A stretch of 64,000 bases of DNA from positions 1 through 64,000 of the forward strand of contig NZ_JAODTZ010000017.1 in assembly GCF_025399795.1 (NCBI RefSeq), in the 5' to 3' direction. The stretch's first letter is position 1; every line of letters begins with the position of its first letter. This DNA is from Streptomyces rhizosphaerihabitans (GTDB lineage Bacteria; Actinomycetota; Actinomycetes; Streptomycetales; Streptomycetaceae). The notes below the pieces were generated by a model. The model searched no databases. It saw only the letters and a program-made list of their open reading frames with translations, and was not told where the DNA came from. The translations under genes were made by a program, and so were the position numbers. This document shows, in pieces, positions 18,703-26,205 of the stretch.

Positions 18703-19287
18703 CTACCAGGGACGCCAGTCCCGAAGTCCGTCGTCCTTGCGCAGCCCAGCGATACGCCGGCGATATCCGGCCGCCGTCCGCTCGTCCTCCTGCACGTTCT
18801 GCATCAGCCACGTCGTCATGCCGAACTCCTGCAACCCGCGCAGCGTCTCGTAACCGTGCCACTCGTACAGATCCCGTCCGTACGCTCTGACGAAGTCGGC
18901 GTACTGCTCGTCGGTCTGCCATCCAAGACTGTGGTGCTCGACGGCCGTGACCATCAGGTCCCACTCGGGATGATCGAAGCAGAAGGCCTCGAAGTCGATC
19001 AGGATCACTTGCCCTTGATCGTCCACCATGAGGTTCTGCACGTGAGCATCACCGTGCACCGGTCCCTTGGGAGTCTCGAACCGCAGCTCCTCGACCTTGT
19101 CACGCAACTCCCGCCGGCGCTTCCGCAGGAAGACCCGGTCATCCCCTGGAATCACGGCTCGATCGAGCCGCAGCTCCTGCTTGTCACTCGAGACCGCGCG
19201 AGCATCAGTCGCAACGTAGAGCCAGGGAAGGCCCTTCCAGTGTTGAGCCGTCGGCAGGAGGAGGCCTGAGTTCCGCCGCCCGGTCGC
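18703..19287 (-). pseudogene. 5'-truncated aminoglycoside/choline-kinase-like phosphotransferase
   Basis: The C-terminal 150 residues from the GTG at 19155 contain an intact Brenner-type catalytic region: GPVHGDAHVQNLM and ILIDFEAFCFDHPEWDL (HGDxxxxN plus IDFE), characteristic of APH/choline kinase folds. The frame is open back to the TAA at 19288 that ends the yccF paralogue. The expected N-terminal ATP-binding lobe of about 130 residues is missing, and the remaining 45 codons upstream show only LLLPTAQHWKGLPWLYV-like text. It is therefore probably a truncated gene left in the insertion, though the short product might still be made. Confidence 0.65.
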
Positions 19288-19689
19288 TTAGAGGCTGCCA
19301 AATCCCTGATCCGTCGATACCACTTCGCGCCCCAATGGCATCAGAGAGATCGGGATCAGCTTGAGGTTGGCCCACCCGAACGGGATCCCGATGATCGACA
19401 GGAACAGCGGGATGCTCGTGACGAGGTGAGCCAGAGCCAGCCACCACCCTGCGAAGATCACCCAGATCACGTTCCCGATGAACGAGCCTGCCCCTGCGCC
19501 TGGCTTCTCCACGGTGGTGCGGCCGAACGGCCAGATGACGAAGCCGGCGATACGCAGCGACGCGACGCCGAACGGGATGGTGATGATCAAGATGAAGCAG
19601 ATGAGCGCTGCGATGAGGTAGCCGATCGCCATCCAGATGCCGCAGAAGACGAGCCAGATGATGTTCAGCAGCAGGTGGAAGAGCTTCAT
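19288..19689 (-). CDS. yccF: YccF-family inner-membrane protein (intact paralogue)
   Basis: A 133-residue protein from the ATG at 19689 (MKLFHLLLNIIWLVFCGIWM). It has the duplicated YccF architecture: two halves each with hydrophobic helices followed by a conserved turn, IPFGVASLRIAGFVIWPFG in the first half and IIGIPFGWANLKLIPISLMP in the second, ending LGREVVSTDQ. It is complete, unlike the split plus-strand yccF on both sides of it. It lies within the inserted DNA in opposite orientation, directly upstream of the truncated kinase frame. The molecular function of YccF is unknown. Confidence 0.88.
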   Translation of the reverse strand: MKLFHLLLNIIWLVFCGIWMAIGYLIAALICFILIITIPFGVASLRIAGFVIWPFGRTTVEKPGAGAGSFIGNVIWVIFAGWWLALAHLVTSIPLFLSIIGIPFGWANLKLIPISLMPLGREVVSTDQGFGSL

Positions 19690-19803
19690 GATCGGTACCT
19701 CCAGGTGGGTCCGTCGGCATGCCTCTCCCACCAGTATCGGCTGGTCATGCCCTCAGGCGGAACCGCAGCGCCCTTGTGGCGCGATCGGCAACGTTGGCGG
19801 ACA

Positions 19804-20094
19804 ATCCCGTTCGGCATCGCCGCGTTCCGAATCGGCATCTACGCACTGTGGCCGTTCGGCTGTACGACGGTGGAGCGCCACGACGCGGGCACGCCGTCCT
19901 GCATCGGCAACGTCCTGTGGCTGGTCCTCGCGGGCTGGTGGCTAGCCCTGGCCCACATCGTCACGGGCATCGCCATGTGCCTGACGATCATCGGCATCCC
20001 GTTCGGTATCGCCGACTTCAAGCTCATCCCGGTTCCGCTGTTCCCGCTGGGCCGCGAAATCGTGCGCGCGGATCAGCCGCTCGCGTCACGCTAG
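19804..20094 (+). pseudogene. 3' part of the interrupted yccF-family gene
   Basis: The frame IPFGIAAFRIGIYALWPFG, CTTVERHDAGTPSCIGNVLW, LAGWWLALAHIVTGIAMCLT, IIGIPFGIADFKLIPVPLFP, LGREIVRADQPLASR is the C-terminal two-thirds of YccF. It continues exactly where the 17064-17181 fragment stops. ATCCCGTTCGG is shared by the two junctions (17166-17176 and 19804-19814), extending to 16 bases with one mismatch, which looks like a target duplication or recombination site. The upstream frame, back to an ATG near 19747, is unrelated sequence. Confidence 0.85.
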
Positions 20095-20279
20095 CCGTAC
20101 GGGCCCGCAGGACACGGTCGTGGGTGCCCGGCGGGCGTACGCGCACTCGGTGACCGCCGACCTTCGAGAGCGTCCTCGGCCTCTTTGCCCTCTTCGCCGA
20201 AAACGGCGCCGTAGTCCGTCTCGCGTGAGGGTTGTCCACAGGCTCCCCGATTGTCAGTGGCGCGCTGCATGATGAACCC

Positions 20280-20846
20280 ATGACCGAAATCGAGCAGTTG
20301 CTGGCACGGGTCGCTGTGGAGGCTCGTAACACCCGCCCGTGGGGCTGGCCTTCGCTCCCCGCGCCCGTGGGCCCGGCTGAGGTCGCCCGCGCCGAGGCGG
20401 TACTGGGCTTCCCGCTTCCCGCGCTGCTCGCCTCGCTCTACCTGCGGATAGGGGACGGCGGATTCGGTCCGGAATACGGCCTGCTGCCCTTGCTCGACGG
20501 ACCGCCCTCGGGCGAGCCCGCGGTCGTTCCGCAGTATCTGGCCAGCCGCGAGAGCGGCCGAAAGGACCCCGAGTGGCCATGGCCCGAGGGGGTTCTGCCG
20601 ATATCCCACTGGGGCTGTGGAATGTACGCGTGCGTGGACTGCCAAAGCCCCGACGGCGCGGTCCTGCTCTACGAACCGAACGCAGACGAGGCCGACCACG
20701 CCTGGTACGTGGACGCACCCGACCTCGCGACCTGGCTGCTCGCCTGGCTCGAGAGAACGGGCTGGTACGAGGAGTCCAACGACGGCGCGGATCTCCCCCT
20801 TTGGCCCGACTTCCAGATACGTACGACGGTGACGCAGGCTTCCTGA
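20280..20846 (+). CDS. SMI1/KNR4 (SUKH) family protein
   Basis: A 188-residue protein from the ATG at 20280. The pattern AEAVLGFPLPALLASLYLRIGDGGFGPEYGLLPL (as AEAVLGFPLPALLASLYLRI and GDGGFGPEYGLLPL) is the core of the SMI1/KNR4 fold. ISHWGCGMYACVDCQSPDGA and the Trp-rich C-terminus follow family expectation. SUKH proteins often serve as immunity proteins to polymorphic toxins; no toxin gene lies nearby, and in Streptomyces many are stand-alone. It is convergent with the permease at 20851. Confidence 0.8.
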   Translation: MTEIEQLLARVAVEARNTRPWGWPSLPAPVGPAEVARAEAVLGFPLPALLASLYLRIGDGGFGPEYGLLPLLDGPPSGEPAVVPQYLASRESGRKDPEWPWPEGVLPISHWGCGMYACVDCQSPDGAVLLYEPNADEADHAWYVDAPDLATWLLAWLERTGWYEESNDGADLPLWPDFQIRTTVTQAS

Positions 20847-20850
20847 CCCG

Positions 20851-22095
20851 CTAGCGCGAAGCCGCCCACAGCCGTACGCCGTATGCCGCTGCCCCCACCG
20901 CCAGGACGGCCGCGCCCACGACCACAGAACGCCCCGGCAGAGCGAACGCCAGCGTCACGCATCCGAGGAGTCCCAGCACCGGCACAACCCGCGACGCCGG
21001 AGCCGAACTCAAAGTCCAGGCGGAGGCGTTGGCGACTGCGTAGTACGCCAGCACGCCGAAGGAGGAGAAGCCGATCGCGCCGCGCACATCCACGGTCGCG
21101 GCCAGAGCGGCGACCATCACTCCCACGGCCAGTTCCGCCCGGTGCGGGACCCGGAAGCGCGGATGCACGGTGGCCAGGGCGCCCGGCAGATGACGGTCAC
21201 GGGCCATGGCCAGCGTGGTCCGCGAGACACCCAGGATCAGGGCGAGCAGTGAGCCGAGTGCGGCCACGGCGGCCCCCACCCGCACCACCGGCACGAGCCC
21301 GGGCAGTCCGGCTGCCCGTACAGCGTCGACCAGTGGCGCCGGGGCGAGCCCCAGCCCGGCCGATCCGAGTACCGAAAGGACAGCGACAGCGACCGCCGCG
21401 TACACCACGAGTGCGATGCCAAGAGCCAATGGGATCGCGCGCGGAATGGTGTGCGCCGGATCCCGTACCTCCTCACCGAGCGTCGCGATCCGCGCGTACC
21501 CGGCGAACGCGAAGAACAACAGACCGGCCGCCTCAAGCACCCCGCCTGCGCCGGAAGACAGTCCGATGCCCAGCCGCCCGGCATCGGAGACGTCCGAGCC
21601 GAGACATCCGACCACGACGGAAGCGAGGACCGCCAGGACCACTGCCACGATCGCCCGCGTCAGCCAGGCCGACTTCTGCATGCCGCCGTAGTTCACGGCG
21701 GTCAGCACGACCACGGCCGTGACCGCCACCGCGTGGGCGTGCGTCGGCCAGACGTACGCGCCCACGGTGAGCGCCATGGCCGCGCAGGAGGCTGTCTTGC
21801 CGACGACGAACGACCAGCCCGCCAGATATCCCCAGAAGACACCGAGCCGCTCACGCCCGTAGACGTATGTACCGCCGGAAGCGGGGTACAGGGCGGCGAG
21901 CCGTGCCGAGGACATCGCGTTGCAGTAGGCGACGACGGCGGCGACCGCGAGTCCGAGCAGGAGCCCGGATCCGGCCGCACGCGCCGCTGGGCCGAGCGCC
22001 GCGAAGATCCCGGCACCGATCATCGAGCCGAGCCCGATGAGCACGGCGTCCCCGACACCCAGGGTGCGACGCAACTCGGGACTGGACTGAACCAT
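20851..22095 (-). CDS. APC-superfamily amino acid permease
   Basis: A 414-residue integral membrane transporter with about 12 hydrophobic segments. The N-terminal signature GVGDAVLIGLGSMIGAGIFAALGP (as GVGDAVLIGLGSMIGAGIF) is the unwound helix 1 of APC permeases; YPASGGTYVYGRERLG and FFAFAGYARIATLGEEVRDP are further hallmarks. The substrate, probably an amino acid or amine, cannot be told. The start MVQSSPELRR at 22095 is preferred over an upstream in-frame ATG at 22116. Confidence 0.9.
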   Translation of the reverse strand: MVQSSPELRRTLGVGDAVLIGLGSMIGAGIFAALGPAARAAGSGLLLGLAVAAVVAYCNAMSSARLAALYPASGGTYVYGRERLGVFWGYLAGWSFVVGKTASCAAMALTVGAYVWPTHAHAVAVTAVVVLTAVNYGGMQKSAWLTRAIVAVVLAVLASVVVGCLGSDVSDAGRLGIGLSSGAGGVLEAAGLLFFAFAGYARIATLGEEVRDPAHTIPRAIPLALGIALVVYAAVAVAVLSVLGSAGLGLAPAPLVDAVRAAGLPGLVPVVRVGAAVAALGSLLALILGVSRTTLAMARDRHLPGALATVHPRFRVPHRAELAVGVMVAALAATVDVRGAIGFSSFGVLAYYAVANASAWTLSSAPASRVVPVLGLLGCVTLAFALPGRSVVVGAAVLAVGAAAYGVRLWAASR

Positions 22096-22304
22096 GGGTC
22101 GCACCCTACTGATCACCGCAACCGGCGGGAGCCCGGCGACGTCCTGTTCATCAGCACGGCATCAGCACGGCACCGACTACACGCGCACGGCACCGATACA
22201 CGTGTGACCCGCACTGGACACGGACAGCGCGGGCACGGCCCGCCCGGACCGAAATCACAGGGCCGGCGCAGCGTGGCGACAGCACGGAGGGGCAGGCTCA
22301 GGAC

Positions 22305-22571
22305 ATGGGCATCATCAGCTGGATCATTCTGGGGCTGCTGGCCGGCGCCATCGCCAAGTTCCTGCTCCCGGGGCGCGACCCGGGAGGCTTCATCGGAACG
22401 ACCGTCATCGGTGTCGTGGGCGCGTTCATCGGCGGCTGGATATCGGCCCGCTGGCTGGACCACCCCATCGCCAAACACTTCTACGACGGCGCCACTTGGG
22501 CCGCTGCCATCGGCGGCTCGCTCGTGCTGCTGATCCTCTACCGCATCCTGTTCGGCGACTCGCGCCGCTGA
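22305..22571 (+). CDS. GlsB/YeaQ/YmgE family membrane protein
   Basis: An 88-residue protein with three hydrophobic segments and repeated glycine motifs: WIILGLLAGAIAKFLLPG, GGFIGTTVIGVVGAFIGGWI and AAIGGSLVLLILYRILFG. This is the transglycosylase-associated/GlsB stress-membrane family, about 80-90 residues long. ATG at 22305 following GGCTCAGGAC. A likely envelope stress protein; the biochemical role is unknown. Confidence 0.88.
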   Translation: MGIISWIILGLLAGAIAKFLLPGRDPGGFIGTTVIGVVGAFIGGWISARWLDHPIAKHFYDGATWAAAIGGSLVLLILYRILFGDSRR

Positions 22572-22824
22572 GCGTGTCGACGAGACCGCGGCCGACAACC
22601 GAGAAGGGCGGGCACACCGAGGTGCCCACCTTTCCTCGTACCTTCGGCCACTGCATGGGCGCGCAGTCCTGGGCGCGCACAGGAAGCGAGTAGGACACCA
22701 CCGGCCCCGCAAAGAACCGGCCCGCAACACCCGGCCCCCTGAGGCGGGTTGGCGAAGCACTGCCGTCACTGCTCGGTGCTGTTCGGCTCTTTGCGTGCCC
22801 GGCGTATCAGACGTGCCAGGCGTT

Positions 22825-23313
22825 CTACCGGTAGTTCACGTACTGCAGAGCGAAATCGAAGTCCTTGCCCTTGAGGAGAGCCTGAACGGCCTGCAGGTCG
22901 TCACGGCTCTTCGAGCTGACGCGCAGCTCGTCGCCCTGCACCTGGGCCTTCACACCCTTGGGGCCCTCGTCGCGAATGATCTTCGCCACCTTCTTCGCGT
23001 TGTCCTGGGAGATGCCCTCCTCGATCGTCGCGAAGATCTTGTACTCCTTGCCGGAGAGCTGAGGCTCACCGGCGTCCAGCGACTTCAGTGAGATGCCCCG
23101 CTTGATCAGCTTGGTCTCGAACACGTCGAGGATGGCCTTCACTCGCTCCTCGGAGTTCGCCTCCATGAGGATCTTCTCGCCGGACCAGGAGATGGAGGCG
23201 CCGACGTTCTTGAAGTCGTAGCGCTGCGAGATCTCCTTGGCGGTCTGGTTGAGGGCGTTGTCGACCTCCTGCCGCTCGACCTTCGAGACGATGTCGAAAC
23301 TGGAGTCGGCCAT
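22825..23313 (-). CDS. yajQ: YajQ-family nucleotide-binding protein
   Basis: A 162-residue protein beginning MADSSFDIVSKVERQEVDNA with SQRYDFKNVGASISWSGEKI, IEEGISQDNAKKVAKIIRDE and KVKAQVQGDELRVSSKSRDD-like text (KGVKAQVQGDELRVSSKSRD). These are highly conserved YajQ/UPF0234 signatures. The protein has two RNP-like half-domains and binds tRNA, GTP or c-di-GMP in studied homologues. The start ATG at 23313 has GGAGCC upstream. It is the last core gene before tRNA-Tyr. Confidence 0.95.
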   Translation of the reverse strand: MADSSFDIVSKVERQEVDNALNQTAKEISQRYDFKNVGASISWSGEKILMEANSEERVKAILDVFETKLIKRGISLKSLDAGEPQLSGKEYKIFATIEEGISQDNAKKVAKIIRDEGPKGVKAQVQGDELRVSSKSRDDLQAVQALLKGKDFDFALQYVNYR

Positions 23314-23515
23314 GTCCTGTGGCTCCTTGTATCGGGTGTGTAGGGGCGGCCGTCGAGCCCGGCGTAGGCCTCCGGCCGCATCCGCATAAGCCTAGCCACC
23401 CCCCTCCCTCCAAGCGTCGATCAATTGGGTGGCGAAGCATCCCCGGGCATCAGGTATCGTTTACGTCGTTGCCAAGGAGTACCGCCCAAAAGCGGGGCTA
23501 AGAGGCAGCATCCCT

Positions 23516-23597
23516 GGCGGTGTGCCCGAGCGGCCAAAGGGAGCAGACTGTAAATCTGCCGGTTTCACCTTCCCAGGTTCGAATCCTGGCGCCGCCA
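23516..23597 (+). tRNA. tRNA-Tyr (GTA), element attachment site
   Basis: An 82-nt class II tRNA. The acceptor GGCGGTG pairs with CGCCGCC, discriminator A at 23597, anticodon GTA at 23550-23552 in the loop CTGTAAA, a long variable arm and a T-arm CCAGG-TTCGAAT-CCTGG. The 3' CCA is not encoded. Its 3' half from CTGTAAATCTGCCGG (23548) recurs at 31812-31863, marking it as the integration site of the adjacent element. Confidence 0.95.
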
Positions 23598-23608
23598 CAG
23601 TAGCGGGT

Positions 23609-23645
23609 ATCGACCCCTGACCAGTGACTTTGGTCGGGGGTCGAT
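23609..23645 (+). terminator. Terminator hairpin after tRNA-Tyr
   Basis: ATCGACCCCTGACCA at 23609-23623 pairs with TGGTCGGGGGTCGAT at 23631-23645 (one G-U pair) around a 7-base loop. It is similar in sequence to the hairpin at 24455-24487, suggesting a shared element-derived module. Confidence 0.7.
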
Positions 23646-23956
23646 CTCGTTTCCGCTTGCTGCCAGTCACCGTGATTCCCCGTCGTTCCCCACTCGATCT
23701 GGCACGCTCGTGGCACGGCGCGTGATCTAGACCACGCGGTCGGCGGAGCCTCAATGGCTCAGTCAAGCAAGCGGGCCGCCGCTGACGCGTCTGCGAAGTC
23801 AGTGACCCTCTCGATGCGAACTATGGGCGCGGAGGTCGGTGAGGTCTCCCGGCCCAGCCAGGAGGACCTTGGGGGTTCTGGACGGTCACCTGCGGTCGCC
23901 TCGGTTGCTGTACTTCGCTGCTGTACGCGGAGGTGAGCGATCGGACAAGTTGGGAC
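23646..23956. other. Left-end region of the element, no gene seen
   Basis: This 311-base stretch holds a block CACCGTGATTCCCCGTCG.. ending in two spaced TGGCACG repeats (23668-23718) that recurs in similar form at 24501-24561. It also holds a 22-base sequence beginning GCGGTCGGCGGAG at 23736-23757, repeated with two mismatches at 24346-24367. The TGGCACG repeats might be integrase arm-type sites, which is inference. Confidence 0.4.
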
Positions 23957-24298
23957 CTAGCTTTGATCACTCGACGGGGTCCCGCCGTAGAGGACACCCG
24001 TGCCGTAGTGCGGAGCGATGTCCGGGTGCTCTTCCGGTCGCGGCGCGCGTACCTGTGGCGAGAGACGCCCGCTGCATGCACCGGTAGCTTCGAAGTTCCG
24101 CCGTGCCTCAGTCAGGCTGAGCTGACCGTTCGGGCCGCCTCGGCACTCGTCTGCATCGTGGTCATCCTGACCGTCGTCCTCCCAGAAGCAAACTGGACAG
24201 ATCTCGTACATTGCACGCTCAGCGAGGGTGACGAATCCGCAGCAAGGGCAGCGATACGGACCGTTCTCGGCTCGGCCTATGACATCCGCGAACACCAT
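23957..24298 (-). CDS. CPCC-family cysteine-rich protein
   Basis: A 113-residue protein from the ATG at 24298. The segment GPYRCPCCGFVTLAERAMYE, ICPVCFWEDDGQDDHDADEC and RGGPNGQLSLTEARRNF matches the Cys_rich_CPCC domain family: CPCC near the N-terminus, CPVCFWEDDG, then the NxxSLxEARxNF motif. It probably binds zinc through the paired cysteines. Function unknown; such genes are frequent in accessory regions. The gene sits between two copies of a 22-base direct repeat. A longer in-frame start at 24364 is possible. Confidence 0.82.
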   Translation of the reverse strand: MVFADVIGRAENGPYRCPCCGFVTLAERAMYEICPVCFWEDDGQDDHDADECRGGPNGQLSLTEARRNFEATGACSGRLSPQVRAPRPEEHPDIAPHYGTGVLYGGTPSSDQS

Positions 24299-24393
24299 GA
24301 GCGCATTGTGCTGTGCGATCACGCTGACCCACCTTCCATTTTCGTGCGGTCGGTGGAGTCTCAATGGGCGAGGCGGGTCAACACTTCAGCAAT

Positions 24394-24448
24394 CTTGAAA
24401 ACCGTCGTGGCGCGAGTCACCGCGGGTTCAAATCCCACACCCACCGCA
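24394..24448 (+). other. tRNA-Ser(TGA)-like 3' half, possible att scar
   Basis: The sequence CTTGAAAAC, a variable-arm-like GTGGCGCGAGTCAC, GGGTTCAAATCCCAC and ACCCACCGCA looks like the 3' half of a class II tRNA-Ser from the anticodon loop onward. No matching 5' half (GGTGGGT acceptor and D-arm) precedes it, so it is not a functional tRNA. Attachment sites of actinobacterial elements carry just such 3' tRNA halves. Identification as Ser relies on remembered tRNA sequences. Confidence 0.6.
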
Positions 24449-24454
24449 GGTGAA

Positions 24455-24487
24455 CGGCCCCTGACCAGGTAACTCGGTCAGGGGCCG
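24455..24487 (+). terminator. Hairpin after the tRNA-Ser-like fragment
   Basis: CGGCCCCTGACC (24455-24466) and GGTCAGGGGCCG (24476-24487) form a perfect 12-bp stem with a 9-base loop. It lies at the same distance from the tRNA-like 3' end, and with related sequence (CCCCTGACC), as the terminator after tRNA-Tyr. Confidence 0.7.
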
Positions 24488-24567
24488 TCGGCATGTCGAT
24501 ACACCGTGATCGCCCTTTGCTCCCCGTGCTTCCCCGTGCGATCGGGCACGTGAGGGGCACGGCTCAG

Positions 24568-24984
24568 TCAGAAGGCGCTCTGCCACCAACGATGCGGCGG
24601 GTTTCTGTACGACCCGGTGTCGGGGCGTTCTAGGATCTTGAGATCGAGTGCGTGCACGATGCTGCGGAGCTCCCGGGAGCTCTTCTTGGGGAGGGCGCAG
24701 ATCGCCAGTTCCAGCAGATCTCGCTCATCCGCAGGCTCTGGGCAACAGTCGGTGACTCCGCACCGGCCGCTGAATGGTGAAGGCAGCTGGTTGCTCGGTG
24801 CCCGTGCGATGGCAGTCCACCGAGAGAGAGCCTGCTTGACCAGGCCGGGTTGGAGTCGCGTCCGTTCCAACCGAATGATCTGTGCCTGAGCTGAGCCGGA
24901 AAGCTGACTGATCTTCGAGTAGCGGATATGCGCGGCAAAGCGCCTGCTGTCGGCCCGGAGGCCTGAGGGGCGCCTACGCGGCAT
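24568..24984 (-). CDS. Hypothetical protein of the integrated element
   Basis: A 138-residue basic protein. The C-terminal third reads ERDLLELAICALPKKSSREL, RSIVHALDLKILERPD and ends with HRWWQSAF. This resembles a widespread Streptomyces family of small proteins with a helical LPxKxxRELRxxVxxLDxKIL motif and a Trp-rich end. The N-terminal half is Arg-rich and has less family-like character. Function unknown. It is transcribed away from the regulator region. Confidence 0.6.
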   Translation of the reverse strand: MPRRRPSGLRADSRRFAAHIRYSKISQLSGSAQAQIIRLERTRLQPGLVKQALSRWTAIARAPSNQLPSPFSGRCGVTDCCPEPADERDLLELAICALPKKSSRELRSIVHALDLKILERPDTGSYRNPPHRWWQSAF

Positions 24985-25299
24985 GGCCCTTTCGGTTGTG
25001 AGTCATGAACGGCAGTCTGACACGCGGCTGGACAGTTGCGTAGGTTGGTTGGATCTCAACCGCCGAGCCAAGCCACAGGCCACTCTCGTCAAGTTGACTC
25101 CCCTGGCCGGCCGCGGGCCTTGGACCTCTGGCCTCATCCTTATCAGGTCAATCGCGGGGTGTTGGTGACGTTGGTCGACGGCCGGTGATCTCTGAGCGGG
25201 GGTTCATCGAGGTACGGCGCCAACCGGCGATGTTCGTGCTTGTTGGTGTCAGGTGTTGATGTCAGATGCCGAATGGGCTCTCGGCGGGCTGTTGTCCCG
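24985..25299. other. Spacer with no supported gene
   Basis: About 315 bases between two minus-strand hypothetical genes. It should contain the promoter of the 24568-24984 gene. The minus strand near 25170-25260 encodes a short protein-like string (TPDTNKHEHRRLAPYLDEPP) without a start or a recognisable family; it might be a fragment of a lost gene. Confidence 0.35.
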
Positions 25300-25821
25300 C
25301 TAGGGCGCGGCAGGGAATGGGTACTCGGGCACCCAGCCCGGGGCATCCTCCAATGGAAGGTGGTCGCGGTAATACTGCGACTCGAACCACTCCTCCTTCA
25401 CGAAGAGCGGGCGCGTTAGGAGCGAGTCCCCGACCTGCTGCGAGCGCAGGAGCAGTCCGAGATCGGTCAAGGCGAGCGAACCGTCAGGGGTGTAAAGGAC
25501 CCAGTTGCCGTGCTCGGCGGCATGGTCCAGCAGGAACTGGTGGCCCTGCTCTGGATCGCGGCCGGCCAGTGGGAAGCCTGCTAGGGAGACCTGCGGACCG
25601 GTGACCGCATCCAGCGCCACGCACACAAGCTTGCCCGCGGCGTAGAACGCCGTCACCCCGCCCGAGAAGTCTTCCTGCTCGTAGGGCCCGCCAACCCGAG
25701 TCTCGGGCTCAGAAACCATCAGTGCCTCGGCGACCTCGGCTGGAGACATCCCGAACCAAAGTGGCCCCACGCCGCCTTCGGCCCGCATTTCCCAGCGCTC
25801 GGGCTCCACCTCTGCGCTCAT
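25300..25821 (-). CDS. Hypothetical protein of the integrated element
   Basis: A 173-residue acidic protein from the ATG at 25821 (MSAEVEPERWEMRAEGGVGP). The conserved-looking core GPLWFGMSPAEVAEALMVSE, FSGGVTAFYAAGKLVCVALD and GPQVSLAGFPLAGRDP suggests a compact alpha/beta domain of the type often annotated as uncharacterised in Streptomyces. No signal peptide, membrane segment or catalytic motif is seen. It may be an immunity-like or accessory cargo protein, but nothing in the sequence proves it. Confidence 0.7.
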   Translation of the reverse strand: MSAEVEPERWEMRAEGGVGPLWFGMSPAEVAEALMVSEPETRVGGPYEQEDFSGGVTAFYAAGKLVCVALDAVTGPQVSLAGFPLAGRDPEQGHQFLLDHAAEHGNWVLYTPDGSLALTDLGLLLRSQQVGDSLLTRPLFVKEEWFESQYYRDHLPLEDAPGWVPEYPFPAAP

Positions 25822-25910
25822 CCGACCCACCCCACATTTGATCGGCCCATACCCGCGGGTCCTGAGATCAGGTTCCGAGGCTATCCCTCCCCCACCCACC
25901 ACTCACCCCA

Positions 25911-26060
25911 GCTCCCATCCCGTCTGCCGTCGACCCACACACCGTGGAGCGGGCGTGGTTCATGGCGTCCAGGTGGAGCGCGCCACTGTACGAACGACCT
26001 GGACGCCATGGGCCGCGTCTGCTCGGCTCTGCCTGGGTCGACGGCAGACGGGATGGGAGC
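25911..26060. repeat. 150-bp inverted repeat (large hairpin)
   Basis: The outer arms are 27 bases each and perfectly complementary (25911-25937, beginning GCTCCCATCCCGTCTGCC, and 26034-26060). The inner arms are 14 bases and perfect (CATGGCGTCCAGGT at 25961-25974, complement at 25997-26010). The 23-base segments between them pair partly with G-U pairs, and the loop is 22 bases. The symmetry ends sharply at both outer borders. Possible roles: single-strand origin, strong bidirectional terminator, or a miniature inverted-repeat element. Confidence 0.9.
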
Positions 26061-26205
26061 ACCCCGCGCACGCCACACTCGGCCGGCACACGCGGACGGC
26101 GCCCCCGCCATCTCGGAGCCTGAGCGCCCCCGCCGGAGGCATGCTTTGACCGTTGCCGCGTTCCTGCGGTGCTCGACTCATGGCCAATGGCCCTATCCAC
26201 ACGTG

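Larger units (their letters stand above)
17182..19803. mobile_element. About 2.6-kb block of decayed mobile DNA inserted in yccF
   Basis: The block lies between the two collinear halves of yccF and is bordered by the repeated ATCCCGTTCGG. It contains, in order, a transposase remnant, a frameshifted rolling-circle rep, an orphan C-terminal fragment, a truncated kinase and a complete inverted yccF paralogue. No intact integrase or transposase remains, so it is a scar formed in more than one step. Confidence 0.7.

Noticed and set aside
24346..24448. A complete tRNA-Ser gene
   Set aside because: The 5' part cannot form the acceptor, D-arm or anticodon stem with the good 3' half; only the 3' half is tRNA-like.
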